Shown one piece after another: positions 16,063 through 24,110 of a stretch of 27,285 nucleotides of DNA. Source of the stretch: CAJXTB01 sp047626195 (GTDB lineage: Bacteria; Myxococcota_A; UBA796; GCA-2862545). A program made the translations under genes and the position numbers. The stretch's first letter is position 1. Each line of letters starts with the position of its first letter. The DNA lies in NCBI GenBank assembly GCA_047626195.1, contig JBLHSN010000039.1:1-27285 (forward strand), given 5' to 3'. Under the pieces are notes generated by a model. It was not told the origin of the DNA and searched no databases. It was given only the letters and a program-made list of their open reading frames with translations.

Positions 16063-16207
16063 AACTACCTCCGCCCCAATTGTAGAGGAATTGCAGGTAT
16101 TTTTGGAATTCAATGGGCGACTAACAAGAGGTGGACAGCACGTTGATTGAGGTCATCCCACCGTGCTTGCGTAGCCAACAGCCTGACACTGGCCTAGCGA
16201 ACAGCCC
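16063..16207. other. Spacer between coiled-coil lipoprotein and repeat copy B
   Basis: Holds the GGAGG ribosome-binding site of the lipoprotein gene and its probable promoter region. No gene is seen; the coding-like frames here are extensions of neighbours. Confidence 0.4.
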
Positions 16208-16891
16208 ACCCACTAGATCCGGTTCCATCATGACGCAGTTCCCCCTTTTCCTTCCAACGTTTGTTGCCCCCCAAGCCACCGCCCGAGTCCTCCCTCGGTA
16301 GCGACCTCCACCCTCACCGTCGCGTCCTCCGCCAGAGCGTAGCGCTCCACCCTCATGGTCCAGGTCTGGCGGCGCGCCTGCCGGTCCGCGTCGCCGGTGG
16401 CAAGGAGCCGCAGCTGCGGTTTCCCCCTCGCTGCCGGCTCGTCGATGAGCACGCGCACGTTGGCGCCGACGCATAGCTCCTCGAAGACTTTGCGCGCTTC
16501 TCTCCGCAGGAACCGGGGTGACAACACCGCGTGCAGACCCGCCTTGTCGCGAATGGGCTCGGGAAGAATGCCGCGTGCTGTTATCGGCTTTTTCCGAAGC
16601 CGCTCCAGACGCTTGCAGAGCTGCTTGGCCAGCTCCGTGTCGATGTTCCGTTCGAGGTGTTTGCTGGCGTCGGCATCTGTGGAAACCAAGTAATCTGAGC
16701 GGGTGTCGCAATCCCCACATCCAGAGCTGGGGCGACGGAAGATGATGTGGGTACATCGTGAGCTGTTCGGCTCAGGACGCACCGATGTCCGCTCCAGCAG
16801 TCGCCCCTCGGGGCCATCCTTCCGGAAGACGCTGTTCGACGATAGGTAGGCGCCGGACTGGGTCAGGCCGCACCGCGGGCGGACGCTCCAG
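16208..16891. repeat. 684-bp direct repeat, copy B
   Basis: Partner of 11161-11844 (six differences counted). At the right end the sequences part after GGACGCTCCAG: copy A goes on into the transposase catalytic end, whereas copy B joins straight to an N-terminal transposase segment. Differences between the copies include amino-acid changes (for example SSRCGDC versus SSGCGDC). Confidence 0.9.
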
Positions 16892-17452
16892 GCCATGTGT
16901 TGCGGCCCGGAGCCGCTGTCAGGCACTCAAACCCAGATGGCATCGCGGAGGCGGTCGAGCACATTCGGGTCGTTGTACAGGCTTGGGGAGTTGGCTCGGG
17001 TGATGAAGGGAAGGCCATGCTCTCGGAAGACGTGGAAGTAGGCCAGGATGCTTCAGCACGCTGTCAACCTGTGGCGCCTCGGTGAGGAGCCACGGAATGT
17101 GGGGCCGAATGAGGTCGGTCTCGACCCGAGAGAGCGCACGGGACGTCGCAGCGGGAGACGGTAGCGTCGAGCGCCGGGCGAGCGCGGCAACGCGCTTGAC
17201 CACAGGTCCGAGCTCCCTCCAGAACGGGCGCAGGCCCCCATGAGCACTTGAGGCAAGGAAGATGACAAGGAGCAGGAAGACATCGATGCCCGCGAACCCG
17301 CCCTGCCGGCGGATGCGGGTACGCTAGGCGATATCGTCGATGATACCACGCTCTTCAAGGTCGCTAAGGAGTAGTGCTGGCTGGACCAATGGCGTGGGAA
17401 GGAGTGCGCGGTCGGGACTTTGGTACGTGACAGTCGGGCGCAGGTGTGGCAT
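16228..17452 (-). pseudogene. Transposase remnant B: N-terminal part fused to C-terminal domain
   Basis: Starts with an ATG at 17452, with GAGGAGGG upstream. The frame reads MPHLRPTVTYQSPDRALLP, LLLSDLEERGIIDDIA, a TAG at 17326-17324, RTRIRRQGGFAGIDVFLLLV, GGLRPFWRELG, then LPSPAATSRALSRVETDLIR and PHIPWLLTEAPQVDSVL. A frameshift near 17050 leads to SILAYFHVFREHGLPFITRA, NSPSLYNDPNVLDRLRDAIW, a TGA at 16929-16927, then VPDSGSGPQ. These are typical N-terminal segments of a large DDE transposase; the catalytic end is deleted, and the frame joins the 684-bp C-terminal domain at 16891. Together with remnant A it lets one rebuild most of the protein. At least two nonsense codons and one frameshift: inactive. 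Confidence 0.6.
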
Positions 17453-17725
17453 GGAGACCCTCCTCTTGGAGAGGCGGAAGCGGGACGTGCCGTCCAAGGT
17501 TGACCCGCGGTCGATACCCTCCCCAGATGCATCCTGGGGTGGCCCGAACCGTCTACGCGGTCAGGCAGTTGGGTGCACGTTGTCGGCGTTTTCGGCTCGG
17601 ATTGATGGATCCGATCCCAGTGGGTAGAAGTGCTGAACATCCAACGAGTCGGTATTCAGTCCCGAAATCTACCCCTCGTTCGCCACGCATTCGTTGCACG
17701 CGCGCTTGCTCGTCGGGTCGACTAG
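17453..17725. other. Gap between two transposase pseudogenes
   Basis: About 270 bp. Apart from the ribosome-binding site of remnant B (17456-17466) I see no gene, inverted end or RNA here. The ends of the IS630-type element should lie near 17690-17725, but no clear inverted repeat could be matched by eye. Confidence 0.3.
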
Positions 17726-18662
17726 GCGGTTGACCGCCAGCGCATTGTAGACGCGTACGAAAACGGAGAAGGAACGTACAAGGATATCGCTCGAAGGTTC
17801 GAAGTCGGAGTGGCTTCGGTGAGTCGGTACTTGCGTCTTCACCGTTACGGTGGCGACCTTTCAGCGTCTCCAATGGGAGGAAAGCGCCGCGGGATAACGG
17901 AGGAACATGAGGAGTTTCTTTGTAGTTTGGTTGTCGACGAACCGAACTGGACCACTCAAGAGTTGGCAGACGAACTGAACGAGGCCTTTGGGTGTACTGC
18001 TTCCCGCCACACCATGGGCAAGGCGTTGAGGCGGTTGGGATTCTTCTTTAAAAGGGGGTCTTCCGCTCGCCAGCTGCCAAGCGACCAGATGCCGTCGCTG
18101 CCCGCCGAGAGTACATTGACCAGCAAAGGACCGTGGAGTCTGGACACTTAGTCTTCTTGGATGAATCTGGTGTTATCTGCGGCATGAACAGGCTTTACGG
18201 ATGGGCGCCTATCGGGGAACAGGCCATCATCACCCAATCTTCTCACGGGATGCGGCTGAGCTTTGTTGGAGCAATGGCCATGGATGGTCCGCGGGCATTG
18301 ATGACTTACGAAGGCACAAAGAACACGGCGTGCATGTTGACCTTCACCAAGACCCACCTGGTTCCCAGCCTGAACCAAGGCGATACCGTGGTTATGGACG
18401 GCCTCAGTATTCACAAGAACACAGAGGTCGGTGAACTCATCGAGAGTGCAGGAGCAAACTGCTTATCTTGCCTGCCTACAGCCCTGAACTCAACCCCATC
18501 GAACACTTATGGTCCACCTTGAAGGCGAGAATGCGCACAATGGGTTGCTCGAATTGGACAGAACTGGCGGCACAGGTCCACCGCATCTGGACGGAACTCC
18601 CACTGGGATTTTATGCCAACTGGGGCACAATCTGTGGGTACTCACCGGCACAGTCAGCTTGA
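17726..18662 (+). pseudogene. IS630-family transposase, frameshifted
   Basis: Three successive frames together rebuild an IS630 transposase. Frame 1 of the series: VDRQRIVDAYENGEGTYKDI, ARRFEVGVASVSRYLRLHRY, then WTTQELADELNEAFG and KALRRLGFFFKR (helix-turn-helix region). After a shift at about 18060-18090: REYIDQQRTVESG, LVFLDESGVICGMNRLYGWA (first Asp), and VVMDGLSIHKNTEVGELIE (second Asp). After another shift near 18460: LPAYSPELNPIEHLWSTLKA (catalytic Glu), to the TGA at 18660. There is no clear start codon. All three catalytic acids are still present, so decay seems to be by small indels only. Confidence 0.8.
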
Positions 18663-18771
18663 ACGCTTACCCCTATATGTGCCCGTGATGTGGTAATATC
18701 GGTCTCGTCCGCTACCGTGAAGGTGTCGTCGCCACTCGCTCGGTAGATGTGGCATTTAGGGGAGAAATTCA

Positions 18772-20331
18772 ATGCGGTACGTCTGGATATTACTTGTAGC
18801 AGTGGTCGGTACCCCGCAGGCTTGGGCCGAAGACCTCAACGATGATGGTTGTGAGGACGCTCAGTACGCGGACAATGGTGCCTGCATTTCTGACAGCGCC
18901 TCACTCGACGCTACGGTCACCACGGCAGCCGGCACCTTTGTCGGTGCAGAAGCGTCTATTGGACCCTTCGTCGCGCTAGATGATGTGCGCATCTCTCCAA
19001 GAGCCACCCTAGATGGCTGGCTTGCGCACACGACCCAACCGCTTCCGGTGGGACTGGGAACCATTGTCGGTCGCAACGCAGTCTTGGGTGTGGACCACAT
19101 CTTGGGACCGGACACTACGATTTCACGCGCAGTCACCGCTGGCGCTCGTCTCACCACAAGTACCGGCGCCACCGTGGGCTACGCCGCGGACCTCGGCACG
19201 GATGTCACCATCGACGCCAACGGAACGGTCGGCTCGTTGGTCACACTTGGAGACTTCACCCGCGTGGGCCCCGCAGCCGTCATTGCGCGCGGGACCACCG
19301 TCGCCAGTGCCGCGACATTGAGCCAGGCGTCCACGATCTTTGGAGTCGTGGGACCTCACGTGAGCATCGGCTCCGGCGTGATGGTCGAGGGAACGGCTCG
19401 CGTGCGCAAGCAGGCCACGTTGTTGCCGGGTGCACGCGTGCTTGATGGTGCTCGCGTAGGACGCGGTGCCACCGTTGAGGCCGGTGCCGCGGTCTCCGGT
19501 GTCGTGCGCGCAAACGCCACGGTCTGTGAGGGCGGTACGCTCGAAGCCACCGACGTGGTCAGACGTGGAGAGACGTGGCCATCAGCGGGGTGCAGCATCC
19601 AGATCGTCGACAACGCCGGTGTCCGTGAGTGGGCCAATGGCACCTACGCCGCGAGCTGCGACGCCTACCTCAATCCGGGTACAGGCTACTCCTACGGCGG
19701 GGTCATCGGAGACGGCTTGTACCGCATCGACCCAACCGCCAGTGACCCATTCAAGGCCCACTGCGACATGACAACGGAGTCTGGTGGTTGGGTGGATGTG
19801 GTCAAGAGCTACCACGCGCCAGCACCGGACATCGCGAACCTGACCGCGCAGCTCTTTTCCGGAGCCCCCGGCACCACGTTGACCGCGAGTGCCCTGAGTG
19901 GTGGCAGCGGAGACGGCGTGTTTATGTACTCTAATCAGTCCGCGAGCCATGCCGAAGCGCTGTTTCTGACCCCCACCCTCGACCACTCTTCCGTCCGCCT
20001 GTCCTACCAGATGCAAGGAGCGGAGGGCGGGGGACGCTGCTCGGGCAACAGCTGGCTCCCGCTGTCGGGACCCGGCTACAACCTGGGGTACAGCGGCTAT
20101 CTGGCCACGTGCTTAGCCGGATTCTCGTGCATCCAGGGCTCTCCGGAACTGTATCGGGACGCGCCAATTAGCGTCTCTGACTACAGCTTAAACGGGATCG
20201 ACCCCACCACAACCCTATTGGCATGGAGCGCGTCGAACTATGACCGGGCCACCTCGTCAGGCTGTGCACGCGACCCGAATATTCCAACGGATCACGAAGG
20301 GCTGTTCATCACCAAGCTCTTGATTCGGTGA
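18772..20331 (+). CDS. Secreted beta-helix protein with fibrinogen/intelectin-like domain
   Basis: A 519-residue exported protein. The signal peptide is MRYVWILLVAVVGTPQAWA, and the mature start EDLNDDGCEDAQYADNGACI is acidic. Residues about 40-265 consist of many imperfect hexapeptide turns (ATVGYAADLGTDVTIDANG, GDFTRVGPAAVIARGTTVAS, VLDGARVGRGATVEAGAAVS), the mark of a left-handed parallel beta-helix as in acyltransferase LbH folds, here apparently structural. From about 285 to the end the protein resembles fibrinogen-related/intelectin domains: DGLYRIDPTASDPFKAHCDM, TTESGGWVDVVKSY, and paired Cys. Such domains bind sugars in animals. GGGGAG lies 7 nt before the ATG. A stalk-plus-lectin arrangement is inferred. 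Confidence 0.8.
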   Translation: MRYVWILLVAVVGTPQAWAEDLNDDGCEDAQYADNGACISDSASLDATVTTAAGTFVGAEASIGPFVALDDVRISPRATLDGWLAHTTQPLPVGLGTIVGRNAVLGVDHILGPDTTISRAVTAGARLTTSTGATVGYAADLGTDVTIDANGTVGSLVTLGDFTRVGPAAVIARGTTVASAATLSQASTIFGVVGPHVSIGSGVMVEGTARVRKQATLLPGARVLDGARVGRGATVEAGAAVSGVVRANATVCEGGTLEATDVVRRGETWPSAGCSIQIVDNAGVREWANGTYAASCDAYLNPGTGYSYGGVIGDGLYRIDPTASDPFKAHCDMTTESGGWVDVVKSYHAPAPDIANLTAQLFSGAPGTTLTASALSGGSGDGVFMYSNQSASHAEALFLTPTLDHSSVRLSYQMQGAEGGGRCSGNSWLPLSGPGYNLGYSGYLATCLAGFSCIQGSPELYRDAPISVSDYSLNGIDPTTTLLAWSASNYDRATSSGCARDPNIPTDHEGLFITKLLIR

Positions 20332-20405
20332 GTGAGCGCTAGAACACACGCTCAGCGGAAATACCCTCCACATCCCTGGCGTACCTCCGATTAAGGAGGT
20401 GAGCC

Positions 20406-20702
20406 TTGGAAGTGGTTTTTATTATTATCGCGGTGTTCGGCGGTATCGCCGCCGTCTTGAGCCTTCCCATCGCGGTTGTGATGGGCCTTCCCCTTGCCGC
20501 CTGGCTCGGACACGGCTGGCTACGCATTCGCGAACGAGAGGTCGCGACGCAAGAGCTGGAGCTGGTACTCCGTCTGCGCGAGTCACAGGCGCTCCCGCCA
20601 TGGGTCGACGCGGACGACCCGAGTGCGTTGTTGGCGTGGATGCAGACGGACCGAGAGATGTCTGCGCTGACGCGATTCGGCGGCAAGCTTCCCACGGTAT
20701 GA
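20406..20702 (+). CDS. Small membrane protein with helical tail
   Basis: A 98-residue protein. Residues 4-37 form one long or two short membrane helices (VVFIIIAVFGGIAAVLSLPI and AVVMGLPLAAWLG). A charged amphipathic helix follows (RIREREVATQELELVLRLRE), then a Pro/Trp/Asp segment (ALPPWVDADDP). The layout recalls the small phage-shock protein PspB, but no specific match is claimed. The start is TTG at 20406, with a very strong AAGGAGGTGA ending 3 nt before it; a GTG two codons later is the alternative. It converges on the PHP-lipoprotein gene. Confidence 0.65.
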   Translation: MEVVFIIIAVFGGIAAVLSLPIAVVMGLPLAAWLGHGWLRIREREVATQELELVLRLRESQALPPWVDADDPSALLAWMQTDREMSALTRFGGKLPTV

Positions 20703-20783
20703 GACGTGGCACAACTACTGCCTCACCCACAGCGAGTGCGTCGATTTCGTCGCCGTCTGACGGCGGCGGCAGATCCGACGCGC

Positions 20784-23510
20784 CTAGCGCGCACTCGGTG
20801 CAGTCCACCCGTCGCTGTCCACATCTAAGAAGAAGGCGTTGGTGATGGCGTACGGAGTCTGGTTGCGCCAGGTATCGCCCATGTTTCCGCTGCCCTGCAC
20901 TTCAACCACATACCAGGCGTCTGTGGCCGGACCGAGCTCCCACGTACCGTCGAACCACACGCCGTCGGCATCTACGGTGTCGAGCACTTCGGTAAACAGG
21001 ACCTCGCCATTGGCGTACACGCGAAGGGTTCCAGGTTCGAACCAATCGGGGGTCTGGACCTTGGCCGACAAGGTCGCCCGACGGGTACTCACCACGTCGC
21101 CCGGCAGCGAGATGGCACCGTCGTAGTCGTTGGTGAGGGTCGCGCGAAGCGTAGTGCCGGATGCTACGACCACGTGTCCAGCAGCCACAGCGTCGCGCAC
21201 ATCGCTAATGCTCGCCTGGGTGACGTCGGACACGTTCAGGTAGACATCGGTGTGGGCCATGCCGCAGGGGATGTAGCGGTAGTGGGTGTCGGACGCGCCC
21301 GTGGGGACGCGAATATCGCCGGCATTGAGGAAGCTAAACCAGTCGTCGCGAATCTGCTCCACATCTTCGGCACCCCCGTTCAGCAGCTCGAACAGCTCAA
21401 AGTCCCACGAGAAGAACTCGGGCCGGCCAGGCTCACCGGCAAGGGCATCGTAGGCACCAAAGCCGAACATTCCGGGACTTCGCGGATGGTTTACCTGAAT
21501 CAAGGTCTCTTCAGTTCCCGCGGCCCGCATGCGCTCAAACAGCTCGTCGGTCGTCTCCAACGGCAGCCACCACTGCACAGCGCCCCCGTTAGTCAGCGTG
21601 TGAGGTTGCGGGTTCATCGGGAACATATTGAAGTGTCCGCGCAGGAGCGAAGTGACCTCGAGGCCAGGAATGATGCGCATGCGGTCGTCCAAGCCCATGG
21701 CGGTGTTGAGCGGGCGGTAGTCGGTCATGGCGTCGTGGTCGGTGGTGACTGGGAAGTCCACGCCAGCCGCCGCACAGGTCACCAAACGGTCTTCCATCGG
21801 CAGTGCGCCATCGAAGCTGGGCGCTGCGTGCAGGTGAGGATCCAGGGCGAACCAGCCGTCCTGGGGCACCACTTCGTTCAGCACGATGTTGACCTGGGCG
21901 GTATCGCCAGCACCGACAATGACGCCGCGCTGCTCGGCGCGGGTGTGTCGCCAAGAATGGCCTACGAACACGTCATAAGTAGCGGGAAGCGCGGGGAGTT
22001 CGGCAACGCCGGTGGCGGTCCAACCCCAGGAGGCGCGACCGGAACTGCTGATATTTAAGGCCCTGTGAAGCTCTGTGGGAATGCCCGATTCGGGTGGAGA
22101 ACCCCCACTCCACCGCAGCTCGATGAGGGCTGGCAAGGGTGCACCGCTCGGGTCACGAATGTCGATACGCACAGTGCCTGCCGCAGACAGGTCTAGGTCA
22201 ACGGTCGCCGCGGTCTCCGCAGCCACCGTGACGGCTTGGCCCAGTGACGCTGCGTGACCCCGGGCCCAAGGGACGGTTGCTGGCGTGATGTTGCCAGCGA
22301 GCGTCCGTAGCTGGCGCTCATTGACCGACAGCGCGGTGAATGGACCGGTGCGCCCCGCGCCGGCCGGGAGCTGAACCTGCTCAAAGCCCGGCTGGCCCAA
22401 CGCGTACACAGTGTACTCGCCAAGGGGAAGTTGGGCGGTGTAGGCGCCTTCACGGTCGGTCAGGGCAAGGGCAAGCACATCCCCTTGGCCATCAATAATG
22501 TGAACCCGAGAACCCGAGACCGCGGCACTGCCGTCTGTGACCGTGCCGGTGACCGTGCCCAGAGTCTCGCCAAGCTGGGTGCGGCGGTGGGCTTCGGTCG
22601 TAGCGGGATCTGTAGCCAGCATGAGGTGACGGGTGATGCGCATAGACTCGCCCTCACCCAGTGTTGTCGGTTCATAATCCGCCAGGAGAATGCCCAGCTC
22701 ACCCGTCAAAGAGGCGAGCCCCGAGAGGGCATAGTCGCCGTCGTCAGGCCACTGCGCGAGAGTGCCCTCACCTGATGCACCCGAGTAGATGACAGCGGGC
22801 AGTCGGGCGCCGCGAGGACCGTCGTAGCCGGGGCCGGAGTACCAGGGGATGGCATCTTCACCGGACAAGAACAGGCCATCTGATGGGGTGAACTCTACAG
22901 GCGAGTCTCCGGTATTCGTCAGGTCGGTGGTGACGTCGAGTACCCAAGAATCGGGTGCCAGTCGGTAGGTCTGCGTGATGTCTAGATTGAGCGCAGCAAG
23001 CAGCGGCTCATCGCGCTCGAACAGCCCCATAAAATAGTCCCAGCCCACATCGGACCCGTGGGCAACGACGATGGCATCCCCGCCGTCCGAACCGTCTGCG
23101 ACGACCTGCACACGGTCCGCGTCAAACAGGCGCGACAAGCCAAAGGCAAGGAAGACATCTTCGACCAAGTCGCGGCCAAGCGTGTTGTCATGGCGAACGC
23201 GGTCGGCGTCAATGATGCCGCCACCGACATCAATGAGCCCATGACTGCGGCCAGCGGCCTGGATGATGAACTGGACATTGTGGTTGTAGATCTTGACATC
23301 ACCCGCAGCACCTTCGGCGTTTATCCCTCCGAACAGCGCTTCTTCGCCATCAACGCCATCGCGAATGACTCCGGCACGCGCCTCGCCATCGGCAGCCATC
23401 ACAGACGGATCTGCGCCCAAGTCAGCGGAGTCCACATCGGTCTGTGTGTCGAGATCAGCGCGATTGCAGCCAAGAGTCAGCACGAACAACAAGGAGACAG
23501 GGAGACGCAT
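20784..23510 (-). CDS. CehA/McbA-type metallohydrolase lipoprotein (PHP domain)
   Basis: A 908-residue exported protein with a lipoprotein signal MRLPVSLLFVLTLGC (C15). The N-terminal ~280 residues are beta-rich. A carboxypeptidase-regulatory-like Ig domain follows (TVTGTVTDGSAAVSGSRVHI ... EGAYTAQLPLGEYTVYALG). The C-terminal catalytic region has the PHP/amidohydrolase-like metal motifs: DPHLH (H559, H561), TTDHDAM (H592, D593), GLEVTS, NHPR (H675) and GASDTH (D741, H743). CehA-type enzymes hydrolyse esters or phosphoesters; the true substrate here is unknown. I chose the ATG at 23510 because the signal peptide starts there; an upstream TTG adds 11 residues without one. It ends in an Asp-rich tail (FFLDVDSDGW). 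Confidence 0.85.
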   Translation of the reverse strand: MRLPVSLLFVLTLGCNRADLDTQTDVDSADLGADPSVMAADGEARAGVIRDGVDGEEALFGGINAEGAAGDVKIYNHNVQFIIQAAGRSHGLIDVGGGIIDADRVRHDNTLGRDLVEDVFLAFGLSRLFDADRVQVVADGSDGGDAIVVAHGSDVGWDYFMGLFERDEPLLAALNLDITQTYRLAPDSWVLDVTTDLTNTGDSPVEFTPSDGLFLSGEDAIPWYSGPGYDGPRGARLPAVIYSGASGEGTLAQWPDDGDYALSGLASLTGELGILLADYEPTTLGEGESMRITRHLMLATDPATTEAHRRTQLGETLGTVTGTVTDGSAAVSGSRVHIIDGQGDVLALALTDREGAYTAQLPLGEYTVYALGQPGFEQVQLPAGAGRTGPFTALSVNERQLRTLAGNITPATVPWARGHAASLGQAVTVAAETAATVDLDLSAAGTVRIDIRDPSGAPLPALIELRWSGGSPPESGIPTELHRALNISSSGRASWGWTATGVAELPALPATYDVFVGHSWRHTRAEQRGVIVGAGDTAQVNIVLNEVVPQDGWFALDPHLHAAPSFDGALPMEDRLVTCAAAGVDFPVTTDHDAMTDYRPLNTAMGLDDRMRIIPGLEVTSLLRGHFNMFPMNPQPHTLTNGGAVQWWLPLETTDELFERMRAAGTEETLIQVNHPRSPGMFGFGAYDALAGEPGRPEFFSWDFELFELLNGGAEDVEQIRDDWFSFLNAGDIRVPTGASDTHYRYIPCGMAHTDVYLNVSDVTQASISDVRDAVAAGHVVVASGTTLRATLTNDYDGAISLPGDVVSTRRATLSAKVQTPDWFEPGTLRVYANGEVLFTEVLDTVDADGVWFDGTWELGPATDAWYVVEVQGSGNMGDTWRNQTPYAITNAFFLDVDSDGWTAPSAR

Positions 23511-24110
23511 GGCATTCCGGGGGGCGCTGGCAACAAAGGCCAAGTGTGCGAGGACGGTCCCGCGACGCCTAGAGCCACTTCGTCAGAAGCCGCAAGCCTT
23601 CGCAAACGGATGTACCACCGGGACATCCCCGTTGCTCAACATCCGTCAAAGCCCTCTTCCCGTACCCTACGCGGATCATGGATGGGTCCGTCGGAATCAC
23701 CGTCAGGCTATCTTATTGGCAGGCTACCGTGAGCAACCTTGGACCGCGTTCCTCCGTCCACTGAACGGTCTGTAGGTAGTGATAGCTACAGGGGTGAGCG
23801 ATGGGATTGATGGAAGAAACCGGCGCTAGGGTGCGTTCAGGGCGGCCGCCAACTGACGACGTTGTAACGGGTTACTACTAGGAAGGTGGCGGCCGAACTG
23901 GGCACGCCAAAGCGTCGGGTTCGAGACCAAGACCGATGCTCACCCCTGTAGAGCTTTCAACACCGTCATCACATCAGCTATGATGCACTCATCTGCATCT
24001 CGTGAGGCCGCGCTCTACCTACCTTCACCGGTAGTGGGCTGCGGAGCACAACACAAACGATTCCGCTCAACGCGCTCAGACCGGATACGCGGCGACGAAT
24101 TGGGGTATCA
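23511..24110. other. 600-bp intergenic region holding element copy 2
   Basis: Divergent promoter region of the PHP lipoprotein and the hydrolase lipoprotein. It contains the 166-bp element. I see no other gene, and the remaining open frames do not look protein-like. Confidence 0.5.
23786..23951. repeat. 166-bp inverted-ended element, copy 2
   Basis: Second copy of the element at 4768-4933, in the same orientation. Its ends are perfect 14-bp inverted repeats: CTACAGGGGTGAGC and GCTCACCCCTGTAG. The outermost pair is C-G here and T-A in copy 1, a compensated change. The central hairpin is kept (GTTGTAA, CGGG loop, TTACTAC). From the ATG at 23801 a 26-codon frame runs to TAG at 23879-23881, with AGGGGTGA just upstream. 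The left flank (GTGATAG) and right flank (AGCTTTC) share no clear target duplication with the element. Family unknown. Confidence 0.85.

Noticed and set aside
11979..17326. In-frame TAG codons in both transposase remnants as a sign of TAG recoding
   Set aside because: TAG serves as a normal stop for the VOC, WS/DGAT and trxC genes, and remnant B also has a TGA and a frameshift, so these are nonsense mutations.
21174..22058. Plus-strand open frame of about 290 codons inside the PHP lipoprotein
   Set aside because: It is antisense to conserved metal-binding motifs and has no recognisable motifs; a product of high GC content.
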